64,000 nucleotides of DNA from CAWGJF01 sp963822905 (GCA_963822905.1 CAWGJF010000003.1:248001-312000); one strand, 5' to 3'; shown: positions 1 through 9,591, counted from the stretch's first letter. The notes: a model not told the origin generated them from the sequence alone. A program made the numbers and translations.

Positions 1-415
1 CTTTTACAAAAACCTGGTCAGTTTCAGTTAGTATTTCCTTGTCAGCTTCAATTGCAGCTTTCTTCCTGCTTTTTTCCAGCAGTTTTTTTATGCTCTCTTC
101 AAGTCGTTTTGGCTCAATCGGTTTAAGCAAATAATCAAGGGCATTATATTCAAAAGCTTTAATTGCATACTCGTCATAAGCAGTTGTGAATATAACAGCT
201 GGTACACTGTCTAATTCTTCCAGCATTTCAAATCCCGTTTTGCCCGGCATCTGGATGTCGAGAAACAGCAATTCAGGTCTTAATTCACTTATCTTTTCAA
301 GCGCATCTTCCGCATTAACCGCTTCACCGACAACGTTTATTTCTTTAAACGGAGTCAGAAGTCTTTTTAATTCTGTACGAGCTAATCTTTCATCATCAAC
401 TATTAGGGCTTTCAT
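1..415 (-). CDS. LytTR-family response regulator, N-terminal part (cut by window edge)
   Basis: Translating the minus strand from the ATG at 413-415 gives a CheY-like receiver. Its acidic pair follows MKALIV (D7, D8), the phospho-acceptor is D53 in FLDIQMPG, and the switch lysine lies in a YLLKPIE motif near residue 103. The frame stays open to the window edge and ends at residue 138 in DQVFVK, which looks like the start of a LytTR DNA-binding domain. The start has a strong GGGAGGAG ribosome site at about 421-428. It lies 29 bases after the stop of the LytS-type kinase, so the two probably form one operon and signalling pair. The output domain lies outside the window, so LytTR is inferred from the partner kinase and the linker. 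Confidence 0.85.
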   Translation of the reverse strand, partial: MKALIVDDERLARTELKRLLTPFKEINVVGEAVNAEDALEKISELRPELLFLDIQMPGKTGFEMLEELDSVPAVIFTTAYDEYAIKAFEYNALDYLLKPIEPKRLEESIKKLLEKSRKKAAIEADKEILTETDQVFVK

Positions 416-444
416 TTTTTCTCCTCCCAATAAACTAAAGTTTA

Positions 445-1473
445 CTAAATTGGAATTTCAATTTCTGCAATTACTTTTTCCGGGTTCTCATTTTTAATAT
501 CAAATTTTGCATTCTCACCATAGATCAGACTCAACCTGTGTTTTGTATTGCTTACTCCGAATCCTTTAGATTTTTTCAAATCTTCTTCAAAAAGGTGACC
601 CGAATTTTTTATTTCAACATGTAAATAAGAATTATCAACTCTGGATTTAACAGATATTTCTCCACCTTCAGTTCTTTTAGATATTCCATGCTTAATTCCA
701 TTTTCCACTAAGGTCTGAATCATCATCGGCGGGATTTCAATTTTCCTGGACCTGGAATCAATATTCAAACTGTATTTTAATCTTTCTTCGAAACGGATTT
801 TTTCAAGATCAAGATAATCTTTTACATTTCCCATTTCATCTTCAAACGGAACCATTTCCATTCTTTCCATCTTTAACGAATAACGCAGCAGGTTGGATAA
901 TTTTGTGATCGCTGTTTTTGCAGACTCGGGATCTTCTTCAATAAGTGCACGAATGCTGTTCATTGCATTGAACATAAAATGAGGATTGAGCTGAGACTTT
1001 AAAGTTTTGAGTTCATAATCTTTAACAGCAGCTTCCCAGATTAATGATTCAATTTCTTTCTTCTTATAATTTTCAAAATAGTGAACGGCAAAGTAAACAA
1101 GTGACCAGAAAAATATTATTGCAGATAGATTTGTAAACCCTGCAATAAGCTGGCCCATTTTAAATTCTTCTTCTCTTGCATGAAGCAGAAAACTAAGTGT
1201 AAAAACAATTCCATAAAAAATAATTCCCGAAACTAAACTGGATACAACAATTCTGATAACCCCTTTTCCTAATGTTGAACTCAACCAGTTTTGTTTCCTG
1301 ATAATTTTGCGGAGCAGGTGAGTTATGATAACACCAAAAATGCCGATAAATATCCACAGAATTAAACGAGGCAAGGTTAGTTTTTCAAAAGAAGCGACAA
1401 CAATTACGTTTATTAATACGAACAAAAACCAGCCTGAAAGCTGACTAAGCCAGTATATCTTTTTTCGGCTCAT
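445..1473 (-). CDS. LytS-type sensor histidine kinase (His_kinase family)
   Basis: The N-terminus has about four hydrophobic membrane segments. The kinase core carries the family H-box LKSQLNPHFMFNAMNS, with the phosphorylated histidine about 164 residues from the chosen start, an N-box (TLVENGIKHG) and a final ATP-binding GFGVSNTKHRL segment. Such kinases autophosphorylate and pass phosphate to a LytTR regulator, here the gene just downstream. The frame is open up to a TTG at 1566 and has an ATG at 1545. I prefer the ATG at 1473 because family members begin with a short basic stretch followed by IYWLSQ and the first membrane helix. No periplasmic sensor domain is visible, so the signal is unknown. 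Confidence 0.85.
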   Translation of the reverse strand: MSRKKIYWLSQLSGWFLFVLINVIVVASFEKLTLPRLILWIFIGIFGVIITHLLRKIIRKQNWLSSTLGKGVIRIVVSSLVSGIIFYGIVFTLSFLLHAREEEFKMGQLIAGFTNLSAIIFFWSLVYFAVHYFENYKKKEIESLIWEAAVKDYELKTLKSQLNPHFMFNAMNSIRALIEEDPESAKTAITKLSNLLRYSLKMERMEMVPFEDEMGNVKDYLDLEKIRFEERLKYSLNIDSRSRKIEIPPMMIQTLVENGIKHGISKRTEGGEISVKSRVDNSYLHVEIKNSGHLFEEDLKKSKGFGVSNTKHRLSLIYGENAKFDIKNENPEKVIAEIEIPI

Positions 1474-1577
1474 ATTAAAACTCTTTTCAGGCTTGCTGCT
1501 GATTGTATTTTCAATCGGAATTTGTTTGTTATAATTTGGATGCATTAAATATAAAACTAATCTCAATTAAGATAAAA

Positions 1578-1605
1578 GAAGCCGACTGTCTTAGGCCGGC
1601 TTTTT
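1578..1605 (-). terminator. Rho-independent terminator after rseP
   Basis: AAGCCG and CGGCTT arms form an imperfect stem around a short loop, with T-runs on both sides. On the minus strand it sits between the rseP stop and the kinase start, so it probably ends the dxr-rseP transcript. Confidence 0.6.
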
Positions 1606-1698
1606 AACAACTGAAATCTAATCAGCTTTATTCTGAAAGGTGTGAATTTTTATTTCAACGGTTTTATGTGTTGATAAAAGGGTACCCGCCCGAGGATA

Positions 1699-3054
1699 TC
1701 ATAGTGATAAAATATCGTTATAAATAATGAAAGCCATTAAAAGCAGCAAAATTATAAAGCCAGTGTTCTGGATTGCAATTTTAATTTTAACAGGGATTTC
1801 TCTTTTGAATATTCCTTCAATTAAAATCATTACAAGATGACCACCATCAAGAACGGGGAAAGGCATAATGTTAATTAATGCAAGGCTCAAACTCAGAACA
1901 GCAAGAAAGTAAAGAAAACTTTCAAATCCGACATTGGCAGATTTTGCTGCCAGTTGTGCAATCTTAACTGGTCCACCAAAAGCTTTTCCGAACTCAACAT
2001 CACCGTTAAAAACTTTACCTGCTACTCTGAAGGTAACAGAAGTAATATTGGCAATATCGGCAAATGAACGTGAAAAAGATTCGAAGAAACCGAAAGTCCG
2101 GTAATCAACTTTGCCAGTATAAATCTCTCCTACGGAAATTCCAATTTTACCATCACTTCCTGGTGTGACTGATACAAAAGTTGTGTCTTTATTCCGAAGT
2201 AGCTTAACAGAAATTTCTTTACCGGGATTTGAAGAAATAATTTTTGTTAGTTGTTCGGCACTCAGAGTTTTGATTTGATTTATACTGAGAAAAATATCCC
2301 CGGATTTTAATCCTGCCGAAAGTGCAGGGGAGTTTTTCATTGTTTCCATAACTACAGGATGAACATCACTTTGAAGCAGGAATTCGTGTCCTGTTTGAAA
2401 ATCAGGGATTTTTGTCCTGGGTACAAATATGTTTTCGTTTTCTCCATTATGCTGAATTTTAAAAGTAACATCGTCGCCAATGTTATTCACGTAAATACTG
2501 CTCAGCACTTCATCCCAATTATTTACTTTAGCTCCGTTGATTGCCAGAATTTTGTCACCCTCTTCAAATCCGAGAGAATCAACGGCAGAATTTTCTTTTA
2601 CATATCCGATAGTAGTTGTGTCGGTAACAGGTTTACCATTAAAATAATTTGATCCCCAGAAAACAAAATAGGTAAGCAGGAAATTCATTAAAACACCGGC
2701 AGATATAACAATTATTTTCTGCCACATTGGTTTTGATCTGAACTCGTATGGTTTAGGAGCTTCATTGGTGAACTTTGTATCAAAACTTTCATCAACCATT
2801 CCGGCAATCTTCACGTATCCGCCAAGCGGAAGAAGGCTAAGTCTGTAATCAGTGTGACCTTCACCGTCAAAATCCTTTGGAAGTTCTCCGAATGAAAAGC
2901 CATTCTTTTTATTCCAGCCAAATAATCTTTTTCCAAAACCGATTGCAAAAACATCGGCTCTCATCTTGCAAAGCTTTGCGGCAGCAAAATGCCCGAATTC
3001 ATGAATGAAAACTAAAATTCCAATTGTGATCGCAAAATAAATTACATATTCCAT
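1699..3054 (-). CDS. rseP: RIP metalloprotease RseP (site-2 protease)
   Basis: This is a membrane-embedded zinc protease that cuts substrates inside the membrane; in Gram-negatives it releases anti-sigma factors in the envelope stress response. The zinc motif HEFGH is at residues 18-22 in the first membrane helix. The second conserved motif, NIMPFPVLDGGH, is near residue 400 in a late helix. Two PDZ-like regions lie between them (roughly residues 145-215 and 225-300; GLKSGDIFLSIN belongs to the second). At 451 residues it has the normal length for a two-PDZ family member. It follows dxr after 18 bases, a gene order common in bacteria. The substrate here is not known. Confidence 0.95.
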   Translation of the reverse strand: MEYVIYFAITIGILVFIHEFGHFAAAKLCKMRADVFAIGFGKRLFGWNKKNGFSFGELPKDFDGEGHTDYRLSLLPLGGYVKIAGMVDESFDTKFTNEAPKPYEFRSKPMWQKIIVISAGVLMNFLLTYFVFWGSNYFNGKPVTDTTTIGYVKENSAVDSLGFEEGDKILAINGAKVNNWDEVLSSIYVNNIGDDVTFKIQHNGENENIFVPRTKIPDFQTGHEFLLQSDVHPVVMETMKNSPALSAGLKSGDIFLSINQIKTLSAEQLTKIISSNPGKEISVKLLRNKDTTFVSVTPGSDGKIGISVGEIYTGKVDYRTFGFFESFSRSFADIANITSVTFRVAGKVFNGDVEFGKAFGGPVKIAQLAAKSANVGFESFLYFLAVLSLSLALINIMPFPVLDGGHLVMILIEGIFKREIPVKIKIAIQNTGFIILLLLMAFIIYNDILSL

Positions 3055-3072
3055 TAAATTCTTTTCTCCATT

Positions 3073-4215
3073 TTAATTTAAGCTTCTCACATACTCACGG
3101 GTTTTCCTGTCATATTCAAAAATCGTGTCAAGATCAGAAACACCATTTCCTTCGAATTTGTTCAATGCACTATCTATCATTTTGGGAATGTGAGAAAATT
3201 TGATTTCTTTCTTTAAGAATTTATCAACAGCAATTTCGTTTGCTGCGTTCAATACGCAAGGTGCTGTTCCGCCAGTATTCAATGCGTTGTAAGCCAGTTT
3301 TAAGCATTCAAACTTTTTATAATCAGGATCAATAAAATTTAAAGTCCCAATTTTAGTTAAGTCTGTTCTTTCAAGATTATTTTTCATTCTTACCGGGAAG
3401 GTAAGAGCATATTGAATCGGTAACCTCATATCCGGCAAACCAAGCTGTGCTTTGATCGAGCCATCAACAAACTGAACCATTGAATGAATAATTGATTGAG
3501 GATGAATAACAACATCAATTTTTTCTTTTGGTAATCCGAAAAGCCACTTTGCTTCAATAACTTCTAAACCTTTATTCATCATTGTCGCAGAATCGATTGT
3601 AATTTTATTTCCCATTTTCCAGTTTGGATGATTGAGTGCTTCATCGATTGTTGCGACATCAAAAAAGGATTTTTCTTTATTTAAAAATGGTCCACCCGAA
3701 GCGGTTAAAATTATCTTTTCAACTTCAGAAGGATTTTCTCCAACCAGGCATTGATAAATTGCGCTGTGTTCTGAATCCACCGGGAGAATTTCAGCGTGGT
3801 TTTTACTGCAAAGATTAGTAACAAATTCACCGGCAACAACAAGAGTTTCTTTATTTGCCAGTGCAATTCTTTTCCCTCTTTTGATTGCTTCAATTGTTGG
3901 AGCAAGCCCGGCAAAACCAACCATCGCACCGATGAAAATATCATACTCACAAGATATCGCTGCTTCAATTAATCCCTCTTCCCCAACAAATATTTTTGTT
4001 CCTTTAGGAATTTCCGAAATAATCTTTTGGACAGCATCCTTATTTCTAACGGCAACGACTTTTGGTTTAAACTTTTTAACTTGTTCAACAAGCAGATCAA
4101 CATTCGAGTTAACAGTCAACGCTGTTACATCAAATTCATCCTTTAATTGCTCAATTACCTTAAGAGAATTCACTCCAATTGAACCAGTTGAGCCAAGTAT
4201 AAAAACCTTCTTCAT
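3073..4215 (-). CDS. dxr: 1-deoxy-D-xylulose 5-phosphate reductoisomerase
   Basis: Second enzyme of the MEP isoprenoid pathway, converting DXP to 2-C-methylerythritol 4-phosphate with NADPH and a divalent metal. The NADPH motif GSTGSIG is at residues 8-14. Metal ligands D147 and E149 lie in LPVDSEHS, and E217 in MNKGLEVIEAKW. NKETLV at 121-126 is also typical. The length of 380 residues is normal. ispG of the same pathway is at 15.8-17.8 kb. The gene is the promoter-proximal member of dxr-rseP and diverges from the TPR gene at 4341. Confidence 0.97.
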   Translation of the reverse strand: MKKVFILGSTGSIGVNSLKVIEQLKDEFDVTALTVNSNVDLLVEQVKKFKPKVVAVRNKDAVQKIISEIPKGTKIFVGEEGLIEAAISCEYDIFIGAMVGFAGLAPTIEAIKRGKRIALANKETLVVAGEFVTNLCSKNHAEILPVDSEHSAIYQCLVGENPSEVEKIILTASGGPFLNKEKSFFDVATIDEALNHPNWKMGNKITIDSATMMNKGLEVIEAKWLFGLPKEKIDVVIHPQSIIHSMVQFVDGSIKAQLGLPDMRLPIQYALTFPVRMKNNLERTDLTKIGTLNFIDPDYKKFECLKLAYNALNTGGTAPCVLNAANEIAVDKFLKKEIKFSHIPKMIDSALNKFEGNGVSDLDTIFEYDRKTREYVRSLN

Positions 4216-4340
4216 AAGTCTTTAAAATACGCAATTTAACACATTAAAGAATAGCAAAAATCTAACTCGGGTTTCCATCAAATTGTTGTTAATATCAAGG
4301 TTTGAAGCCTTCTAAATGTATCTCTAATGTTTTCCCTTGA

Positions 4341-6212
4341 ATGCAGGCTGTATTTTTTGGATTTTACAATATGGTAAAAAAATCAGTAGTTTTTTTGTTA
4401 TTTGCGGTGTCTATAAACATTGCTCAACAGGCAGGAAATTTGTTTTCAAAATTTTCTCTTGCCCAGAGCTACGAGAATTCAGGGGACCTGCAAAACGCGA
4501 TCAAGATTTATGAAGAATTATTTCAAGCTGATCCAACCAACCCCCAATACTTTTCATCCTTAAACAAATCGTACGTTGCAGTTAAAAATTATGCAGCATC
4601 TGTGAATCTGCTTGAAGATCGTATTGCTAAGTACCCGCAGGATATAAATTCATATGGACTTCTTGGCTCAACATATTATTTAATGGGAAATGAAGAGAAA
4701 GCATTTAAAGTCTGGGATGAAGCACTTCAAAAACCCGATGTGAATTTAATTTCATTCCGGGTGATTGCAAATTATGCAATAGAAAGAAGGGCATTTGAAA
4801 AAGCAATAGAAATTTATGAGAAGGGAAAATCACATTCTGAAGATAAAACGATTTTTTCTTTTGACCTTGGAAGATTGTATGGAATAACTATGCAGTTTGA
4901 AAAAATGGCAAACGATTATTGCGGAATATTAAAAAATGATCCATCTCAATACCAGGTTGTTAAAGCAAATGTTTTTTCTTTTCTGAATAAACCGGAAGCT
5001 CTGCAGAAAATAATTTCTGTTTCCGAAGATGAAAATGATGGGAGCAACTCTGCAATTACCAGATTGCTCGCCGAATTATATACGCAGGCAAAAGACTATA
5101 ATGAAGCATTTGAACTTTACATAAAGCTTGATGAAAAACAAACAGCAGGTGGAACAGAACTACTTGATTTTGCGCGGCTTCTTTTGCAGGAAAAGGAATA
5201 TGCAACTGCTGCAAATACATTCGAAAAAATTTATTCTCTTTATCCCGATAATAAAATAACATCGTTTGCTAAATTGGGTTATGCTAAATCAATCGAAGCA
5301 AAATTGTTTGATGATTATACAAAGTCACTGCCGCTGTGGAAACCCGAATTCAAGCCAAAGAAGCTTGAATCTGAAGAAGTGACAAAAGTCCTGGATACTT
5401 TTAATGAAATAGTTAAACTCTATAAAAATTCTGAATCAGCTTATGAAGCTCTGCTTAGAATTGGGATGATTAATCTTTATATGTTGGGGGACAAAGAAAT
5501 TGCTGTTAATAATTTTAAAAAAATTGTTTCAGAAGCACCACTTTCCAAATCTTCTGGAGAAGCTTACCTCGAACTTGGAAACATTGAATTGACAGGTGGG
5601 AATTTTGAAGAAGCAGAAAAATATTATTTACAGGTAGGCAAAGTCCATTCTGAAGAAAAAACAAAAAACGAAGCAACATATAAGCTTGCAAGATTGAATT
5701 ACTTTAAGGGGAATAATCAGGAAGCTGCAAGACTAGCTAATTCATTAACTGTGGATTTAAAGAACGACTTTGCAAACGACGCAATTGAGTTCTCAATAAT
5801 ATTGAACAATGCCAGGTTTGATTCGTCCAATGGTGTGCTGTTTGCAAAAGCTGAAATGTTTTCTGACCAGAAAAAATTTAATGAAGCTGGGGAGATCTTT
5901 AAGCAGATCAGTGAAAATAAAGCAGCAATTTTGTTCAGCCCAATTGCGAAATACAAACTGGCGGAAATGGAAATTGCGTCGGATAATTTTACCGGCGGAC
6001 TTGATATTTTACAGCAAATAGTTGAAGAAAAAGAAAAAAATCTGTATTCTGATAAAGCATTGTTTTTGATGGCTAAAACATATCAATATGGACTGAATAA
6101 TGATGAAAAGGCTATTGAAACTTATGAAAAACTGTTAGCCGAGTTCCCGAATTCAATTTTGATAAACGAAGCTCGCAAAAATATTTTATCTTTACGGAAT
6201 AAATTAAGTTAG
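4341..6212 (+). CDS. Secreted tetratricopeptide-repeat protein
   Basis: A 623-residue protein made almost entirely of TPR-like helical hairpins (for example AQSYENSGDLQNAIKIYEELF, YLELGNIELTGGNFEEAEKYY, KAIETYEKLLAEFPNS). An ATG at 4371 begins a basic-hydrophobic segment (VKKSVVFLLFAVSINIAQ) that looks like a signal peptide, so that ATG may be the true start; the ORF itself begins ten codons earlier. TPR proteins of this sort are periplasmic or envelope scaffolds, and the C-terminal repeats resemble the BamD/YbgF style. No enzyme domain is seen. The stop is 8 bases before clpX and overlaps its ribosome site, so the two are probably co-transcribed. The specific role is unknown. Confidence 0.8.
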   Translation: MQAVFFGFYNMVKKSVVFLLFAVSINIAQQAGNLFSKFSLAQSYENSGDLQNAIKIYEELFQADPTNPQYFSSLNKSYVAVKNYAASVNLLEDRIAKYPQDINSYGLLGSTYYLMGNEEKAFKVWDEALQKPDVNLISFRVIANYAIERRAFEKAIEIYEKGKSHSEDKTIFSFDLGRLYGITMQFEKMANDYCGILKNDPSQYQVVKANVFSFLNKPEALQKIISVSEDENDGSNSAITRLLAELYTQAKDYNEAFELYIKLDEKQTAGGTELLDFARLLLQEKEYATAANTFEKIYSLYPDNKITSFAKLGYAKSIEAKLFDDYTKSLPLWKPEFKPKKLESEEVTKVLDTFNEIVKLYKNSESAYEALLRIGMINLYMLGDKEIAVNNFKKIVSEAPLSKSSGEAYLELGNIELTGGNFEEAEKYYLQVGKVHSEEKTKNEATYKLARLNYFKGNNQEAARLANSLTVDLKNDFANDAIEFSIILNNARFDSSNGVLFAKAEMFSDQKKFNEAGEIFKQISENKAAILFSPIAKYKLAEMEIASDNFTGGLDILQQIVEEKEKNLYSDKALFLMAKTYQYGLNNDEKAIETYEKLLAEFPNSILINEARKNILSLRNKLS

Positions 6213-6220
6213 GATTATTG

Positions 6221-7471
6221 ATGTCGAAAAAGAATAACCAGAAAATTGTTAAATGTTCGTTTTGCGGAAGAGACGGCAGTGAAGTCGGCAGTATGATTGC
6301 CGGACCAGATGTTTATATCTGTGATATATGCATTTCAAGCAGTGTTGAAATATTAAGAAACAACCTTGCTGCTTATCCCAGTCAAAAATCTAAAGACTTC
6401 AGGCAACATACACCCGCATCGTTAAAAAAATCTATAGATGAATATGTAATTGGACAGGAAAGAGCAAAAAGATTTTTATCAGTGGCTGTTTATAATCATT
6501 ACAAAAGAATAAATACAAAAACATCCTTTTTTGAACTTGACGAAGTCGAAATAGAGAAAAGCAATGTGATGCTGATTGGATCGACTGGTGTAGGAAAAAC
6601 TTTGCTTGCCCAAACGCTTGCTAAAATACTTGATGTCCCATTCGCAATTGCAGACGCAACAACATTAACTGAAGCTGGTTATGTTGGAGACGATGTTGAA
6701 ACAGTACTGGTTCATCTTCTTCAAGCTGCTGATTATAATCTGGAACGTGCGCAGAGGGGAATTGTATACATTGATGAGATTGATAAGATTGCCAGAAAAA
6801 CGGACAGTCCTTCCATTACACGTGATGTGTCGGGCGAAGGTGTTCAGCAGGCATTGTTAAAAATTCTTGAAGGAACAATCGCAGGAGTTCCGCCAAAAGG
6901 TGGGAGAAAACACCCTGAGCAGAATCTGATAAATGTAAACACAAAAAATATTTTATTTATTCTCGGTGGTGCATTTGATGGCATTGATAAAATAATTGCG
7001 GCAAGAATTAATAAAAATAAAATGGGTTTTGGTTCAGATGTAAAAGGAAAGCACAGTGATGAAGAATTATTGATGCACATTCAGCCTGAAGATTTATTAA
7101 AGTTTGGATTGATACCGGAATTGATCGGGCGAATTCCTGTTGTTGCTCCGTTGCATCCTCTGAATGAAGTTGCAATGAAAAGTATTTTAACCGAACCGAA
7201 AAACGCAATACTCAAACAGTATAAAAAGCTTTTTATGATGGAAGGTGTTGAACTGGAATTTGATCCTTTCTCTCTTGATGCAATCGTTAAAACCGCAATT
7301 GAAAGAAAAACCGGTGCACGTGCACTCCGTTCGATTGTTGAAGAATTTATGTTAGAGATAATGTACGAACTACCAACTATGGAGAATGTTGAGAAGTGCG
7401 TAATTACCAGCGATGTAGTCTTAAAAGGTGATAAACCTATTTTTATCAGGGCGGATAAAAAATCAGCTTAA
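6221..7471 (+). CDS. clpX: ATP-dependent Clp protease ATP-binding subunit ClpX
   Basis: AAA+ unfoldase that feeds substrates to ClpP. The N-terminal C4 zinc domain has C12, C15, C34 and C37. Walker A is GSTGVGKT at 120-127, the pore loop GYVG is at 153-156, Walker B IDEID is near 184-188, and sensor-2 lies in RKTGARALRS near the end. Length (416 residues) is typical. I start at the ATG at 6221, just after an in-frame TTG, because AGG at 6211-6213 is well spaced for it. clpP is not adjacent in this window. Confidence 0.97.
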   Translation: MSKKNNQKIVKCSFCGRDGSEVGSMIAGPDVYICDICISSSVEILRNNLAAYPSQKSKDFRQHTPASLKKSIDEYVIGQERAKRFLSVAVYNHYKRINTKTSFFELDEVEIEKSNVMLIGSTGVGKTLLAQTLAKILDVPFAIADATTLTEAGYVGDDVETVLVHLLQAADYNLERAQRGIVYIDEIDKIARKTDSPSITRDVSGEGVQQALLKILEGTIAGVPPKGGRKHPEQNLINVNTKNILFILGGAFDGIDKIIAARINKNKMGFGSDVKGKHSDEELLMHIQPEDLLKFGLIPELIGRIPVVAPLHPLNEVAMKSILTEPKNAILKQYKKLFMMEGVELEFDPFSLDAIVKTAIERKTGARALRSIVEEFMLEIMYELPTMENVEKCVITSDVVLKGDKPIFIRADKKSA

Positions 7472-7490
7472 ATTATTAATCATCATTTCG

Positions 7491-7569
7491 GTCATTCCGT
7501 CCGCCACAGGCGGATTATTTCGGAATCTCATTACAATTTCTTTAGATTCTGAAACAAGTTCAGAATGAC
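7491..7569. repeat. Nested palindromic interspersed repeat
   Basis: The element begins GTCATTC and ends GAATGAC, an exact 7-bp terminal inverted repeat. Inside are a TCCGCC/GGCGGA hairpin, an ATTCCG/CGGAAT pair and a perfect ATTCTGAA/TTCAGAAT stem. It fills the clpX to 7582 gap and could fold as RNA and end the clpX transcript. A shortened relative occurs at 40023-40049. Confidence 0.6.
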
Positions 7570-7581
7570 AATAATTAAATA

Positions 7582-8832
7582 ATGAAAAAAATATTTCTAT
7601 TTATATTATTTCCCATTCTTCTTTTTGCCCAATCCAAAATATTAATCTATATGGATGCTGAGCAGACAGATCATTTAAAAGCTTATGGAATTACTTTTCA
7701 CGCATTGCAGCAAGGATTAAAAGCTGATTGGTTGCTCAATTACCGTGGCGGTTCATTTATGATTGATAATGATGATAAGATTGCAAATGAATGCAGGATT
7801 GATGGAGTAGCATTTAAGCAGATTTCACTTTCTGAAGCAACGGATATTTATACTTTTGTTCAAAGCGATGAAAATAATATGGATGTAGTCCGGTTGGAAA
7901 AGGCGCCGAAGATTGCAGTTTATGTTCCTCCTGGTTTTCAACCCTGGGATGATGCTGTTACTCTTGCTCTTGAGTATGCAGATGTTCCTTATGATAAAAT
8001 CTGGAATGATGAAATACTCGAGGGTAAGCTTGCTGACTATGACTGGCTGCATCTTCATCACGAAGATTTTACGGGTCAGTATGGAAAATTTTATGCAAGC
8101 TATAGCAATGCACAGTGGTACATTGATAACCAGTTGCAGTATGAGCAGGATGCAAAGAAAAACGGGTTCAGGAAAGTTTCCGAAATGATGAAAGCTGTTG
8201 CTGTAACAATAAAGAACTTTGTAGGCAAGGGTGGATTTCTTTTCGCAATGTGCTCAGCTACCGATTCGTACGATATTGCACTCTCGGCTCTTGATGTTGA
8301 TATCTGTGCGGAAATGTATGATGGTGATGCTGCTGATCCTGATGCACAATCAAAGCTGAATTTTAACAACACACTTGCATTTGAAAATTTCAAGCTTGTA
8401 ACAAATCCGTACGTTTATGAATACAGCGATATTGATATTCAGCCGGAAGAAGTTGGAAATTTTAACAATGACTATTTTACCCTGTTTGAATTTTCTGCAA
8501 AGTACGATCCTGTGCCGACTATGTTAACACAAGACCACGTAAATGTAATTCGCGGTTTTATGGGACAAACTTCAATGTTCAGGAAAAGCACAATAAAAAA
8601 ATCTGTAATAATATTAGCAGAACGTGAAGGAACCGACCAGGTAAAATACATTCACGGGAATTTTGGAAGGGGGACTTTTACTTTTTATGGCGGTCACGAT
8701 CCTGAAGATTACCAGCACGCAGTCGGTGATCCCCCTACAGACTTAAATTTATATAAAAACTCTCCGGGTTACAGGCTTATTCTTAATAATGTTCTTTTCC
8801 CCGCAGCTTCGAAGAAGAAGCAAAAGACATAA
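7582..8832 (+). CDS. Secreted protein of the Bacteroidota family labelled 'asparagine synthetase B'
   Basis: The protein has a signal peptide (MKKIFLFILFPILLFAQ) followed by ILIYMDAEQTDHLKAYGITF, the opening I recall for a Bacteroidota family that databases often name 'asparagine synthetase B'. I see no glutaminase Cys at position 2, no synthetase P-loop (SGG..S) and no ATP-pyrophosphatase signature, so that name is doubtful. The middle contains YVPPGFQPWDDAV, LHLHHEDFTG and GGFLFAMCSATDSYD, which suggests a glutamine-amidotransferase-like alpha/beta fold of the ThuA or GATase type. It is probably periplasmic or exported. It stands alone between clpX and the FAH gene. The function is unknown. 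Confidence 0.65.
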   Translation: MKKIFLFILFPILLFAQSKILIYMDAEQTDHLKAYGITFHALQQGLKADWLLNYRGGSFMIDNDDKIANECRIDGVAFKQISLSEATDIYTFVQSDENNMDVVRLEKAPKIAVYVPPGFQPWDDAVTLALEYADVPYDKIWNDEILEGKLADYDWLHLHHEDFTGQYGKFYASYSNAQWYIDNQLQYEQDAKKNGFRKVSEMMKAVAVTIKNFVGKGGFLFAMCSATDSYDIALSALDVDICAEMYDGDAADPDAQSKLNFNNTLAFENFKLVTNPYVYEYSDIDIQPEEVGNFNNDYFTLFEFSAKYDPVPTMLTQDHVNVIRGFMGQTSMFRKSTIKKSVIILAEREGTDQVKYIHGNFGRGTFTFYGGHDPEDYQHAVGDPPTDLNLYKNSPGYRLILNNVLFPAASKKKQKT

Positions 8833-8899
8833 ACGAGTCGAATTAATCTAAATGGCATATCTTTGTGATTTGGTATTTTTAATTTAAAAGGTTTCAAGA

Positions 8900-9556
8900 A
8901 TGAAAACTGTCCAAATAAAAAATTCTGATAAAAAATATACTGTTGGAAAAATTGTTTGTGTCGGCAGAAATTATGCTGAACATGTAGAAGAGCTTGGAAA
9001 TGAAGTTGCAGACAAACCGGTTATTTTTCTTAAGCCATCCTTGGCAATAATTTTTTCAGGAGATTCAGTAATTCATCCTGATTTTGGAAATGATCTACAC
9101 CACGAAATTGAATTAGTTCTATTAATTGGCGGAGATGTGAAAAATGCTTCACTCAAAGATGCTGAAGACGCAATTATTGGATACGGAGTTGGTCTGGATA
9201 TGACTTTAAGAGATGTTCAGAATGCGTTAAAGAAAAAAGGAGATCCCTGGACAATATCCAAATGTTTTGATACTTCAGCAGTTTTATCAGATTTTGTTTT
9301 GAAAGAAACTTACTCACTTACTCAAAAAGAAAAAATTGAGTTAAAAGTAAACGGACAAATAAAACAAATCGATACACTTGACAAGATGATTTCATCCCCG
9401 ACTCAGCTTGTGCAATATATTTCTTCTTTGTTGAAACTTGAAGAAGGCGATTTGATTTTTACAGGAACACCTGCGGGAGTAAGTAAGGTTAACAGGGGAG
9501 ATAAGATCGAAGGCTCAATTGAAAATATTGGGGAGTTGAACTGTGCGATTATTTAG
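8900..9556 (+). CDS. Fumarylacetoacetate hydrolase family protein
   Basis: Short, single-domain FAH member (218 residues), like FAHD1/YcgM enzymes that hydrolyse acylpyruvates or decarboxylate oxaloacetate. Metal ligands are E69 and E71 in HHEIELVLLIG and D100 in GYGVGLDMTLRD. The lid region WTISKCFDTSAVL and the C-terminal GDLIFTGTPAGV are classical. The start ATG has AAAAGG upstream. It is convergent with ruvA. The exact substrate cannot be read from sequence. Confidence 0.88.
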   Translation: MKTVQIKNSDKKYTVGKIVCVGRNYAEHVEELGNEVADKPVIFLKPSLAIIFSGDSVIHPDFGNDLHHEIELVLLIGGDVKNASLKDAEDAIIGYGVGLDMTLRDVQNALKKKGDPWTISKCFDTSAVLSDFVLKETYSLTQKEKIELKVNGQIKQIDTLDKMISSPTQLVQYISSLLKLEEGDLIFTGTPAGVSKVNRGDKIEGSIENIGELNCAII

Positions 9557-9558
9557 TT

Positions 9559-9583
9559 TCACACTTCGCCAAGCTCAGTGTGA
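9559..9583. terminator. Hairpin between the convergent FAH gene and ruvA
   Basis: A perfect 7-bp stem, TCACACT and AGTGTGA, around an 11-base loop in the 35-bp gap between converging genes. No clear T-run follows, so it may be a member of the interspersed palindromes rather than a strict terminator. Confidence 0.45.
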
Positions 9584-9591
9584 CAGTAAAA

